A stretch of DNA of 64,000 nt from Lineus longissimus (lineage: Eukaryota; Nemertea; Pilidiophora; Heteronemertea; Lineidae), in the NCBI RefSeq assembly GCF_910592395.1, contig NC_088309.1, positions 28,956,599 to 29,020,598 on the forward strand, given 5' to 3'. Of the stretch, positions 1-14,000 are shown one piece after another. The notes under the pieces were generated by a model. It was not told the DNA's origin, did not search any database, and saw only the letters and a program-made list of their open reading frames with translations. The stretch's first letter is position 1. Each line of letters starts with the position of its first letter. The translations under genes were made by a program, and so were the position numbers.

Positions 1-1655
1 GGGCTAGTCCATCTCCATTACAAGATCCAAGCTCTTTATAGAACTGTCAGTTGATCAGCCACACCAATGCAGCATTCTGTTTCAAACCTGATTCATTGTT
101 GCCATCCGAGACCCTCACCGGAACTACTTAAAAAATTATCATGACTGATTGAAATTTGGATGGCCCCCTGCCTAATTGGGATGGAAGAAACTGTCCTGGA
201 AATGACTTGTTCCTGCTGCCATCCATCCACTGAATGTGGACTTGGTGCCTCATCATAAAGACTTGATCTTGCCACTTTCCACTCTCAATGCTTTAAGCTT
301 TACTTTAGCCTCAGTGGAAATCATCGATGCCAGTTCACAAAGACTTGGTCTTCCACCCATAATGTCTACATGTTAATAGCTACGTTTTCCAGCTTTAGCC
401 CAGTGGAGATCATTCAATGCCAGTTCACATAATCTTCTTGATAAAAACTTCACTCATGACTGCTTCCATGGTTTCATCGGTGAACTTCTATCGATCTTTT
501 TGATTTATTTGGTTGTGAAAGATGTCAAATCGTCTCCATCACATGATCTTGGATTCTCTTAAAACTTTTATGGAGCCAATCATGAAAGGCTGAGCTATGA
601 ATAGGCACTGTTGGGATGGCTGTGTTGGTTGTGGCTGTTAGTGTTATGGTGTGAACAGTTTGCTAGAGGTTTGGGAGGGTATACGCCATTGGATTGTTAT
701 ATGACTAATACGTTCAGCTAATACCATTCTCTAGTACTCTAATACCACTCTGACATGGCCCTGTCTCTAGTATTGTGGTGATATTTTAGGATGTTGGCTA
801 CTGTCCCTCGGCTTGTGAACCGATACTCTATGATCAGACCTCCGTGTTGCTGCCAAAGACATCACAAGCCACACGAAGACCTTCAGAATTGTGTTGCATC
901 CCACTTCATCACATGAAAAGCTACACTTGCGACTATTGATACTGGGTCCTTGGGGAATCAATTGGAGCTTGTCGATATATTGCAGGATCAATAATGATCA
1001 TTATCGAAGGCGGGGATTAGAGTGTGGCTTGATGAAGCTCTAGTCCAACGATAGCTCTAACAAAAAGCAAGTTAACTTACCGCCCACTATGGGTCCATTG
1101 CCCTCCAGCCTCATGTACAGCTCTACCTGTCCATGAGGAGGATGTATGAGTCATTTGTACGATGATAATGGGATAAATCAAGCTGCCCTAATCTGACAAT
1201 ATTTCATTACGAGACAGGCCAATGTACACTCTCCACTCCCCTTTACAAAATGATAAGATAGAGATGTGGGTGGGTGGGTGTCTATCAGTATCACACTATC
1301 ACATAAATGTCAAACCGCCTCTCATCCACATGAGCACAACTTAATACAGCATGCTTGCCACTATATCATGCTCATATTTGCCGATATGTGCTCGACTCTC
1401 GAGGTAACGGCTAGCGGCATTCTTGCATTTGTATTGATCTGCCCTCGCAGTGTATCTTCTTGTACAAACCATGGTGTGCATTGTGTGAACCTTAGCAAGG
1501 CCATCTAGCCATGTCATAGTCACTCGGTGATTCGCCTGGTACTGTAGAGGGAAGAGGATGAGAGCGGCCAGGGCATGTGTGTTCGCAGATAAACCTGAAC
1601 CACACAGTGACCATCTTTGCCATCAATGTTGTTATCATCAATTGACAGGTGTCAA
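1..1655. other. Presumed intron of the syntaxin gene, no gene seen
   Basis: I see no supported exon here. The syntaxin exon at 4033 starts in the middle of the protein and inside a codon, so its upstream exons (N-peptide, Ha helix, start of Hb) must lie 5' of the window, and this stretch is most simply intron. Short open frames exist on both strands but none resembles a known protein and none has a convincing splice context. Confidence 0.5.
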
Positions 1656-3745
1656 GTTGGTTTCTTGGCCTCCCCACACTTGCCTCTCCATGTTATGAGG
1701 CATTCACGTATGGAAGGAGGTGAACCCTGGTATTCATGCTGGTGATTGATCTCTTGGCCTCCCCCTACCTTGCCTCTCCATGTTATGAGGCATTCACGTA
1801 TGGAAGGAGGTGAACCCTGGTATTCATGCTGGTGATTGATCTCTTGGCCTCCCCCTACCTTACCTCTCCATGTTATGAGCCATTCACGTATGGAATGAGG
1901 TGAACCCTGGTAATTCATGCTGGTGATTGATCTCTTGGCCTCCCCCTACCTTGCCTCTCCATGTTATGAGGCATTCACGTATGGAAGGAGGTGAACCCTG
2001 GTATTCATGCTGGTGATTTATCTCCTTGCCTCCCCCTACCTTGCCTCTCCATGTTATGAGGCATTCACGTATGGAAGGAGGTGAACCCTGGTATTCATGC
2101 TGGTGATTGATCTCTTGGCCTCCCCCTACCTTGCCTCTCCATGTTATGAGGCATTCACGTATGGAAGGAGGTGAACCCTGGTATTCATGCTGGTGATTGA
2201 TCTCTTGGCCTCCCCCTACCTTACCTCTCCATGTTATGAGCCATTCACGTATGGAATGAGGTGAACCCTGGTAATTCATGCTGGTGATTGATCTCTTGGC
2301 CTCCCCCTACCTTGCCTCTCCATGTTATGAGGCATTCACGTATGGAAGGAGGTGAACCCTGGTATTCATGCTGGTGATTTATCTCCTTGCCTCCCCCTAC
2401 CTTGCCTCTCCATGTTATGAGGCATTCACGTATGGAAGGAGGTGAACCCTGGTATTCATGCTGGTGATTGATCTCTTGGCCTCCCCCTACCTTGCCTCTC
2501 CATGTTATGAGCCATTCACGTATGGAAGGAGGTGAACCCTGGTTATTCATGCTGGTGATTGATCTCATGGCCTCCCCCTACCTTGCCTCTCCATGTTATG
2601 AGGCATTCACGTATGGAAGGAGGTGAACCCTGGTACTCATGCTGGTGATTGATCTCTTGGCCTCCCCCTACCTTGCCTCTCCATGTTATGAGGCATTCAC
2701 GTATGGAAGGAGGTGAACCCTGGTATTCATGCTGGTGATTGATCTCTTGGCCTCCCCCTACCTTGCCTCTCCATGTTATGAGGCATTCACGTATGGAATG
2801 AGGTGAACCCTGGTAATTCATGCTGGTGATTGATCTCTTGGCCTCCCCCTACCTTGCCTCTCCATGTTATGAGGCATTCATGTATGGAAGGAGGTGAACC
2901 CTGGTATTTATGCTGGTGATTGATCTCTTGGCCTCCCCCTACCTTACCTCTCCATGTTATGAGCCATTCACGTATGGAATGAGGTGAACCCTGGTAATTC
3001 ATGCTGGTGATTGATCTCTTGGCCTCCCCCTACCTTGCCTCTCCATGTTATGAGGCATTCATGTATGGAAGGAGGTGAACCCTGGTATTCATGCTGGTGA
3101 TTGATCTCTTGGCCTCCCCCTACCTTGCCTCTCCATGTTATGAGGCATTCATGTATGGAAGGAGGTGAACCCTGGTAATTCATGCTGGTGATTGATCTCT
3201 TGGCCTCCCCCTACCTTGCCTCTCCATGTTATGAGGCATTCATGTATGGAAGGAGGTGAACCCTGGTAATTCATGCTGGTGATTGATCTCTTGGCCTCCC
3301 CCTACCTTCATGACCTTGTCTCTCCATGTTATGAGGCATTCACGTATGGAAGGAGGTGAGCCCTGGTATTCATGCTGGTGATTGATCTCTTGGCCTCCCC
3401 CTACCTTGCCTCTCCATGTTATGAGGCATTCACGTATGGAAGGAGGTGAACCCTGGTATTCATGCTGGTGATTGATCTCTTGGCCTCCCCCTACCTTGCC
3501 TCTCCATGTTATGAGGCATTCATGTATGGAAGGAGGTGAACCCTGGTAATTCATGCTGGTGATTGATCTCTTGGCCTCCCCCTATTTTGCCTCTCCATGT
3601 TATGAGGCATTCACGTATGGAAGGAGGTGAACCCTGGTAATTCATGCTGGTGATTGATCTCTTGGCCTCCCCCTACCTTGCCTCTCCATGTTATGAAGCA
3701 TTCATGTATGGAAGGAGGTGAACCCTGGTAATTCATGCTGCAGAT
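1655..3745. repeat. Minisatellite, 90-bp unit, about 23 copies
   Basis: The unit begins TGCCTCTCCATGTTATGAGG and recurs every 90 bp (for example 1681 and 1771), with some 91-bp units carrying one extra A in a GTAATTCATG variant and one unit near 3310 with a small insertion. Because 90 is a multiple of three, the minus strand shows long open frames of a 30-residue repeat, broken wherever a 91-bp unit occurs. Variants come in a recurring order, suggesting blocks of several units were copied together. I read it as intronic satellite DNA, not a gene. Confidence 0.93.
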
Positions 3746-5067
3746 CTATCTCTCATGTCTCTTGGCCTACCCCTTGCCTCAGGTTGCGAACTTGTAAACT
3801 TAGATATCATTCACAACAGACATGAGAAGCGTATGAGAGTGGCAGGCCGTTCATGCCTTCTTGACCTAATGCAATGTTGGGTCCTTTATGGCCATGATTC
3901 ATTTCAGTTTGTTGTTCTATAGATATTTCCCACCAAAAAGAGTAAATGACCAGTCGTTTTTTAGATCAGAGTAAGTCCCATACCTGATCAAAGCCTCATG
4001 TTCATGTTGTCATTGTGTATTTCTCATTGCAGAGGTGAAAAGTGAACTGGAGGAACTAATGTCTGACATCAAGAAGACAGCAAACAAGGTTAGAGGGAAG
4101 TTAAAGGGTAAGTAGCAACTCCTATAGGCCGTGCATATGATGTCATCACAGATAAAGACAACTTTTTGGATGTCGAATGTCCATCATTGAGCCACATGGT
4201 ACACCCTGTCCTCTGACTTTGCAAGTATTTTGTATTCAAAATCTGGTTGGCCCTTTCAGAAGGGGACACTATAGTTTGCCAATTTTATCATCATTGTATT
4301 TCACTGCAAATGGTTTACAACTACATACATTGTGAGGAGAAGGTATCCTACTATTGGCACTCTGTAATTACTGCTGAATACACAGACCTGTTATCACCAA
4401 ATTACTTTTATAGTGTAGGTCATAAATTCATAATACTATTACATGTATTGTATGTACATGCTTTATGAATGACAATGAATGAAGCTTGATGAATAAATGA
4501 CCAGCATAATCTTATTAATGGTCTTTTGTTCTCATGGGACAAGGTGACTTGTGAGAAGGCCTCACAGCTGTGGTAGTATTCAACCCTGTTTGTTCACCAA
4601 CAGTGACCATGCTTTCACCAGCCATGCTATGAGAATGTATCCCTTTTTGTGCTCCCTGTGTCGCTGGAACTATGATGGACAATCCCTTGAAAAAAATGCC
4701 AAGATTAATGGAGAACACATTGGGAAAAAATGTATGAAGCTGGATTGTGATGAAAGGGATGGTCTTTGAAGCAAGGCTGACCTTTACTTGAACCCTTCCT
4801 TTAGCTAGTGCCTTGATTCCTTCTTATTATCTGCCAAGTCAAGATGCAGTCACATCTTGGCTGCTAGGTCCTACTCGATTCTATATTGTAACTATTTGGT
4901 CAGTCTGTAATCAGGCCTGTGGCACACATACAGCCAAATCAAGCCTAAACTACATCTGGTGCAACAACTGAAAATGGTCAGCTACTCTTCTACTCCATAG
5001 GCAACTCAATCATAACTCCATACCAAAATTGTCTGATACTACATGTACTGTAGATGCATTGCATGCA
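3746..5067. other. Intron sequence around syntaxin exon A, nothing else seen
   Basis: Apart from the exon at 4033-4107 this stretch is AT-rich intron. The short open frames at 4247-4468 and 4551-4769 have no recognisable similarity or splice logic. Confidence 0.5.
4033..4107 (+). CDS. Syntaxin exon A: Habc domain, end of Hb region
   Basis: The exon lies between TTGCAG and GTAAGT. It begins with two bases of a split codon and ends one base into the next. It encodes [20 protein letters not shown] followed by GKLK, matching human STX1A around residues 69-92. It is the first syntaxin exon in the window, so the gene is 5' truncated by the window edge. Confidence 0.93.
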
Positions 5068-8000
5068 GGTCTCAGCAGCTTTAGAGCCATGTCACCAGAC
5101 CCAGCACCTCAAGTATTCAGTCTCAAGCTGAGCATATTCTGGGAACGTATCTGGACTGTATAGGTCTCAGCAGCTTTAGAGCCATGTCACCAGACCCAGC
5201 ACCTCAAGTATTCAGTCTCAAGCTGAGCATATTCTGGGGGTAACCGGAAAAACGCCGACCGACCGACCGACCGACCGACCGACCTACTGACCTACCGACC
5301 TACCGTCATATACAGTATCACTTTCGCTTTTCTATAGCACATGTATCTGTGTAGTGCCCAGCGCAATGGACGTGATGGATTCCGACATGTCTGACAGCAG
5401 CATCTCCAGTCAATTATACGGTAACCGGAAAAACGCTGACTGACCGACCTACCGACCTACCAACCCAAGGAGTTTCGTAGTTGAGTCTCAGGTCTCATAA
5501 GTCAATGTGATATATCCAATCCACGATAGCAGGTCATGTGAAATGAAATTGTTTATATCTTTAGAGTATCGTTATCAGTTCCTTACCGCGTGGGCTCGTT
5601 TTCCTGGTATAATTGACTGGAGATGCTGCTGTCAGACATGTCGGAATCCATCACGTCCATTGCGCTGGGCACTACACAGATACAGGTGCTATAGAAAAGC
5701 GTAAGGGATACTGTATATGACGGTAGGTCGGTAGGTCAGTAGGTCGGTCGGTCGGTCGGTCGGTCGGCGTTTTTCCGGTTACCTATTCTGGGAACGTATC
5801 TGGACTGTACAGGTCTCAGCAGCTTTAGAGCCATGTCACCAGACCCAGCACCTCAAGTATTCAGTCTCAAGCTGAGCATATTCTGGGAACGTATCTGGAC
5901 TGTATAGGTCTCAGCAGCTTTAGAGCCATGTCACCAGACCCAGACTCTCAAGCTGAGCATATTCTGGGAACGTATCTGGACTGTATTCCTGTTTCACCAC
6001 ATTCCAATACAACCCTGTCACACTGTGCGTTCCTCCACTATTAGCTAGACAACACTAGCTTGGTCCTGCTGTTACCATGACAACGTATCCAAATTTTCGA
6101 ATTTGTCAACTTGCCATGCAAACCCACAAGATCAAAATTAGGCGCATCATTTGATTATAAAGTCTCTTCTTGATGGGGAATAAATCATTAGTGTCTGGTG
6201 ATGGATCGATTCCTTCAATCTGATGCTTAGATAGCCACGCTATAAATAGAACACAGCCTTGGCTTGTCAGGTCACACTATCACTCTGTAACGGACTATTG
6301 AACTATTGATGACGGTTGTGTAGAAATCGGCCAGGTGAAGCCAGGCCAGGTTGGTCACACCAGTCATCTGAACCAAGCGTCATAGATGTTCGCAAATTTT
6401 TGGCTGTAGTTTGGTTGCTGGTTTGGTGAGACCATCAGTCTGAATCTGGCACTGTAGTTGCGGGGCGTCGTCTAGTCAGGTCGGGTATGTAACCAGGCCA
6501 GGTTGTGTTAGCTGGACAAACCACCTCTGAGTGGCTTAAAACCACCATATCAGCCAACCTCTGATGAAACATTTCAACTGTCTTGCCAAGGCATCTCGTT
6601 GCTCTCTATATGAGTTATTGGGCAACGCCAGAATCAACATAGAATGTCAACTAATGATAACCTGTATCCTATAGACACAAGTCTATAGACACAAGTCTAT
6701 AGACACAGACTGTAGCTTCATGTGCCTGCCTGGAGTCTGTAGGTGTTTATATGCCTGCGCTTTATTGATCTCGTTTACCAATCAAAAACATGATTACAAG
6801 AGAACAAAGGTAAATTGAGCGTGTTTCTTTATTGCGATGGAATGATTCATGAAGGCAGGGTTGGAGTCTTTGATCGATGAGCGATGGTTTGTCGCTGCTT
6901 TCAGGGCACGATGAAATCTACATTTGATGTAGCATTTGACTGTTTAGGAATAGGTATCAAGATTAACGTATGTCATTTGAGAAGGCGCATGCATTTTCAT
7001 CATTAGAGGGATAAGGCAAAGCTACATTTCACATACTGGAGTCAGATTGACCAGATAGTCTGAAAGTGTACCTCAGTAAACTTTGATGAGCCAACTTGTC
7101 GTTATACAAGCGAAAAGGGCATATTTTTAGGAGACACAACATCATATTAACAAGTGCGCAAATGTCCTGATAATTTTCCTGATAATCAATATGGTCTAGA
7201 TCAGTGAATATGCCATGCATATACAATGTGTTCAGAAACATTAAACTCAAACGCTCCACCCATTTAGAAAAAGTTTCACATAATTGCGCCAGAGTGCTGT
7301 GGTTGTGGAGTCTCCATCATCGAGGTCTGCCGTTGCTCGTTGTTGGAGATTGAGGTGGATGCGAGACAGACCTCTGCTCACAATAACATAAAACCTGCAT
7401 TGATTGGCTGTGAAGTGACTGCTATTGAAGAGTCCAGCTTTCCTGGACTTCCTGCAGGACTGGTGGGAAGGACCGCAACTGCAGAATGTTGTCAAGACAA
7501 ATCTGCCTGGTTTTGCCAGTACAGTCTATACATGAAGGTGGTGGAAATGTTTGTTTGACAATCCCAGACTCAAATGGCTGCACGAGATCGATGGGTTTGA
7601 AGTGACCAAAATTTGAGAAGAAGCCCATGAACTGAAGTGTTCAAATTACTCTGTCAGCAGTTAGGTGTTTTCAAATTGATATGTTTTCTTTATTTCAGTT
7701 ATTGAACAGAACATAGAACAAGAAGAACATTCCAACAAATCTTCAGCAGACCTTAGGATACGCAAAACACAGGTAACCCAAAATAATAGGCTTTTATGAG
7801 TGAACTGCAGTGCCAATTCCACTGTGGAAACCTTAACCGTTTGCAAAGCTAACCACTATCGAACCTATTATGAAAAATGTCACTCTATGCTTGCTCTGGT
7901 TGAGAGGTTTACCCAGGAGTATTCGAGATAACAACAGTAGCAGAGTCCAATCATTATTGAGCAGGGGAATCAATTCATTTGTTATGAGCATGAGTTAAGG

Positions 8001-11000
8001 TTGCGTCTTGTGGGTTTAGTAGGGGGTGTGACTGATCAAAGATTTCTCAGAGGTGGAAGGGAAATGACCTTGTGTTTGTCCTCAAACATGTTGGAAAGTT
8101 GGGCTTCAAAGGGACCAGTGATCCCTCCCTCTCAACCACAATCACAAAACCGTTGACTTATTTGATGTGGAAAGTTGCATCGTTGTGCAGTGTTGAACCC
8201 TCTGTGGGACCACAGAAGGATGTCACACATTGCGTACAGTATAGTTGACAGTTTTTACACTGTCTAATTGTGGTCATTCAACCAAGTGACACTTTGTTCA
8301 AAAGATTGACAAACACTTCTGATTACAATTGATCAAGCATACTGTGCTTTATTTGTATTGTTGGTTGAAAGTGACACTTGTGTTGTTCCAAGCTGAAAGG
8401 TCATTTGCATAGATCATCCAAAGGAGACCAGACCTCACAGTGCTTGCTTCGTACATCACTGTACACTGTGTGTGGTGAGCTCAGGATCGGTTGGTTGGTT
8501 GGAATGAGAGGCCATCAAGCAAACTTGAGTGAGCTGGTCCATTCTCACAATGGTCCTGCGTTCAGTGTCGGAAGAGCCCAAAGCTGCTTTGCAGGGGTGT
8601 TCTGTTACAGTTTTATCTCTCATTGTTTGTGTCCCTAACCCTTCTTGACCTATGCAAATGCCTGGACAAAAGGTCATGTTTGGTTGGCCTCATTGTGTAC
8701 ATGAATGTAGAGTGACTCTAATGAAAGAAATCAATTGATTATTATGGTCAGTACTACAACTGTGATTTAATAAGTCAGATTATAGAAATACATTCTGTTG
8801 CACCTACCATGTCTATGCAAACCATTGATGATAAATGTGTGATGATTGTGCATGAATCCTTTTATTTGTTTGATAGCCTTGATGCTGTTGTGCTTTTATT
8901 TGACCCTTTCCTATCAATCAGAGTGAGGGTGTGGTGATGCACATAACAGACTATGCATTGAATGTAAGGAGTTACGCTAAGTTCCAGTCCATGCTCACTT
9001 TATGGTAAGAGGGGCTTCTGGCTAGTCACCTCACCCCTCTCATGGTGATAACCATGGCTTGGGGACCAGTCCATGCTCACTTTATGGTAAGAGGGGCTTC
9101 GAGCTAGTCACCTCACCCCTCTCATGGTGATAACCATGGCTTGGGGACCAGTCCATGCTCACTTTATGGTAAGAGGGGCTTCGGGCTAGTCACCTCACCC
9201 CTCTCATGGTAAGAGGGGCTTCGGGCTGTCACCTCACCCCTCTCATGGTAAGAGGGGCTTCGAGCTAGTCACCTCACCCCTCTCATGGTGATAACCATGG
9301 CTTGGGGACCAGTCCATGCTCACTTTATGGTAAGAGGGGCTTCGGGCTGTCACCTCACCCCTCTCATGGTAAGAGGGGCTTCGGGCTGTCACCTCACCCC
9401 TCTCATGGTGATAACCATGGCTTGGGGACCAGTCCATGCTCACTTTATGGTAAGAGGGGCTTCGAGCTAGTCACCTCACCCCTCTCATGGTGATAACCAT
9501 GGCTTGGGGACCAGTCCATGCTCACTTTATGGTAAGAGGGGCTTCGGGCTAGTCACCTCACCCCTCTCATGGTGATAACCATGGCTTGGGGACCATTATG
9601 TTCCGCTGAAGCAGATCAAAGTGGGACTTCTTACAATGTTGAGTGTGTATTGTGCATGGCCACACTGCTTACATCTGACCAACTTGTGCCTACCTGTGGC
9701 AGATCATCCATGCAGGATAAACATAGAACTCTTGATCTTTGTCATCTCACCCAATTGGGAGTAATTTGGCCCTTGGGTATTGTCAAATGTAAGAAGACTT
9801 GTGAGGGCACCAACAGCAATGGCACTGTGCAATGAGTCTTGGTTAGGCATTGTTAGGAGTAGATTAGAATAAGATTGATATTACAACATGGAATTTCAGG
9901 GTGTTGAGAATACATGTTTTATCAGGGTCCTTACTACACATGTTAAGGGTGATGAACCCTAACACAGAAGTGATCATGGGTTATCAAAGCCTCATGCTAA
10001 CAAAACCGGAAGCACCTGATTCATTGGAAGCAAATGATACAGAGTAATTGCGTCAATGAAAAGCGTTGCCTGACCTTTGTCTACCCTCGCGCTCCATTCC
10101 ACCGCGGCTAACAGTTTGACAAATTGCTCGTACTGCACTAAGAACAGGAAGGTGGTGGGTGGTGGGAATGATTCTGTCGGCAGTTCTGACGGCAGTTGGT
10201 GGTAGTAAGATTGTCTGCCAAGAGCTTCTTTGATGAACCTGCAGAGGTGTGCAACTTGTTCTGTATGTAAAAAATGAAATGTTGTGGGAGGCTCAAAACC
10301 ACTTCGCTATAGGCCTACAGTGGGCAGGTATTTCGGTGGGATGCGTCATAACGTCATAACTGCCCGAAATACCAGTTCCATGTTGTTATGACACAGTTGA
10401 GAGTCCTTTTGATAGGGATTGGGATGGCCCAAGCATGTCCAGCGCCAACATTGGCCAGAAGTGCATTGACTGGCGATATTGAATGATGGGATGTGGAAAT
10501 CTATAGGAAAATACCATTACTTGCTGATTGTACTAGCTAATAAAAAGCCCCCAATAATGTTCTAATATGAGATTTCAGTTTCAGGTTTTCCTCCTCCGTC
10601 TTCCTACCTTTTCTCCAGATTGTTTTGCGTGTGGCGTGGTAGTGTAGTGCTCTCTCTCTCTCTCTGAGTGCATTCTCACTCATTCCGCATGTCCCCTGCC
10701 TGCTATATCTCTAAGACAAGTCTTGATTTGTTGTTGGTTCATTTGTAGTACTCCACGATTTCACGTAAATTTATCGAAGTCATGAACGATTACAACAAGG
10801 CACAAATAGACTACCGTGATGGGTGCAAAAGTCGCATCAAACGCCAGATGGAGATCAGTAAGACGTTTTTCTACGCTAATTTTTCCTCTTCTTCTCTTCT
10901 GCTCAATATGTGTTTTTCTTTTCCTTCAAGTTTAGATTATCTCAACTTTTTCATCATCTCCTTTTGTTCTTCATCTGTTTATTTCATTTTATAGCACGCC

Positions 11001-14000
11001 ACATTATCACGTAAATTTGTCGAAGTAATGAACGATTACAACGCATGTCAGATAGACTACAGGGAACGATGCAAGGGGCGTATCCAACGGCAACTGGAAA
11101 TCAGTAAGATATCCTATAGTTTTTTCTTCATCGGCCCGCGCCGCGTATCGTACATGCACTCTTCCCTTCCTAGCACTGTTTTATAACCTGTTCAGTCTTT
11201 CAAATAACCTTTGCTTAACCCCCAGTATCATTTCCTCAGTATAACCTCGTTCAGCATCCAAATTGCAGGTTCTTATAATGAACTAACATTAACACTCAGA
11301 TTCGCAATGAAATGGTAGCTAACTAATCTAATTCACCCCAAAAACTAACCAGTTCAACCACCTTGGCACCGTCTATCCTTAATTCGCTTGATCACATTTG
11401 GAGAGCAGTGTTGCATAACAGCTGATCTAGAGGTAGACACGATTGTGGTACCAGATCTCAGCCTCAGCCTCATCCTCTCTGGTTTCACCCCAATATGAGT
11501 GAGCCACAAGAGGGACAATTGTATATGTCCTCGTACACCAGGATCTCAGGCTTCAACCCAATGTTAGGGAGCTGAGAGGGGACCGACTGTATCCGGCCAC
11601 GTAAACCTGGATCTCAGGCTTCAACCCAATGTTAGTAAGCCAAGAGGGGACCGACTGTATCCGTCCATGTAAACCTTGATCTCAGGCTTCAACCCAATGT
11701 TAGTAAGCCAAGAGGGGACCGACTGTATCCGTCCACGTGACCTGGATCTCGGGCTTCAACCCAATGTTAGTAAGCCAAGAGGGGACCGACTGTATCCGTC
11801 CACGTGACCTGGATCTCAGGCTTCAACCCAATGTTAGTAAGCCAAGAGGGGAACGACTGAATCCGTCCACGTAAACCTGGATCTCAGGCTTCAACCCAAT
11901 GTTAGTAAGCCAAGAGGGGACCGACTGAATCCGTCCACGTAAACCTGGATCTCAGGCTTCAACCCAATGTTAGTAAGCCAAGAGAGGACCGACTGTATTT
12001 GTCCACGTAAACCTGGATCTCAGGCTTCAACCCAATGTTAGTAAGCCAAGAGGGGACCGACTGAATCCGTCCACGTAAACCTGGATCTCGGGCTTCAACC
12101 CAATGTTAGTAAGCCAAGAGGGGACCGACTGAATCCGTCCACGTAAACCTGGATCTCAGGCTTCAACCCAATGTTAGTAAGCCAAGAGGGGACTGACTGT
12201 ATCCGTCCATGAAAACCTGGATCACTTTCACCCCTCCTAACTCATTCCTGCATGTCATGCAAGGACATCTTTATCGGCGACCTTTTGCATGAGCAGACAC
12301 CGGCCCTGACCTTTGACCTTACCTTCCATTTTCTCCGCATCTTTGTCAAGTTTTACACTGATTCTCGTCCCCATGCATGATTTGTTCACTCTGCGCAGTT
12401 TTCTTGGCATGATATTCCTGTTTTGTCTAAAATGTGAAATTCCAAGTTTCATTGTCATAATAAAAAATGGCTTGGTTGCTATTTGGCGAAAGCATAAAGC
12501 GTTGAGACATGAATCAAGCCTCCCACTCCGTGCATCAAATGGTGTTCACTAACTGTAAATGACGCACCATGCGTTGATTGCATAGCCCAGGGACGGTTTG
12601 GCCTGATAAAACTCATATTGAAATTCTATAAATGTGATAGAGACTCTGATGACAAGATAATGTCAAGGTGTAGGCGCATGTCCACGGCAAAAAAGATCTT
12701 CAAAAGACAGATGAGCTTTCCCGTTATGGCGCCTCAAATATCTTGGATGCACAGCCTACGACCTTGTTAGCACGTTGTCATCCCTTGCCTAGTATTTCCC
12801 ACCTCTGTGGATAAAAGGGTTCAGCTTAATAATCAGTCTTGAGTGTTTCTTGTCTTTACTGAAGGATGTGACAGTTGCATCTAAGAGGTTTGACTTAATG
12901 AACCTAACCAGCAGCAGTTATCGAAAACAAGCCAATCCTCAATACGTGTCTGAAGGATGATTTGAGCGAACATGAGTAATGACCAAAAGAAAGCGGTTTG
13001 GAAAACATCAGCCAAGGAGAAACAGTTTAATAACGATTGAAACTTCAATTGTCGTTGTGACGTAAACCAATCAGATATACCTTGACTAGCATAGATCTTG
13101 CCATCGCCCAAGGTGTTTGTATGTAAATCGATTTAGTAATGGTGATGTGTGTGGCGTATAAGTATGGTGATTGAGTCGGGGAGTCTAGACAGTGTTGGGG
13201 CTTCTTGAGGTTTCTATGCCAAGGTGTCCCCTCTAAGAGCTGCTCGTGCCAGCTGTCATGAAACAGCTAATTGAAGTCAAGTCAAAGTTGATTTTGTCAT
13301 CAATGCTTGTGTATCTTCTTACGTTTAATGGGGTCTATTTTAAAACGTTGTTGAATTCTTAAAGGCCTTTATCTTATCTCTAAACTGTGAATAAGTGGTA
13401 ACTAAATCAACTACAACTAAGATTTTATATTGGAACGTTGGTATGTGTTATTCTGATAACGTGTCTGGAGTTATGATTTCCTCTGTCAATAGATATGATT
13501 ACCTCTGTTAATAGATATGATTACCTCTGTCAATAGATTGGCCAAAAAATACCAATTTGTTGTAAACATTCAAGGCAATAGCATTGTCCGCCCCACCACA
13601 CCGTTCAACGGTGTTTTAATATTCCCAAGCCAAATGATAAATGAACTGAGCAGGTTATGAAGTAATTGCCATTGACTGATCTGGTTAATAAACAGTGCTA
13701 GGAAACCGCATAGAAATTGACTATCTCGCCCTCAAGCGGTTGGTCGTCAAGATCAAGTGAACAGACAAGTACATGTATATTCTGTGAATGTAAGTAACAA
13801 TGTACTCTATGTACCATACATGTAGTTAGCCGTTTGTCCAAAAGGTGTCAGAGCGTCCATTCAGTTTCCGTAGGTAAAAGCCGCATGCCCTTGGATAGAT
13901 GTAGTGGCTCACTTGTAAACACACCATTTGTTGTCTTCTTAGACGCATGATAGCAAGCTCCTCCCTTACATACCTCTAAAATAACTTTCAAGATTGGGAA

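Noticed and set aside
1652-3554. Series of minus-strand frames with a 30-residue repeat
   Set aside because: Products of the 90-bp minisatellite; frames break at 91-bp units and there is no conserved start, promoter or domain.
5507-5704. 65-codon plus-strand frame
   Set aside because: It lies inside the foldback transposon, mostly in its right arm, with no recognisable product.
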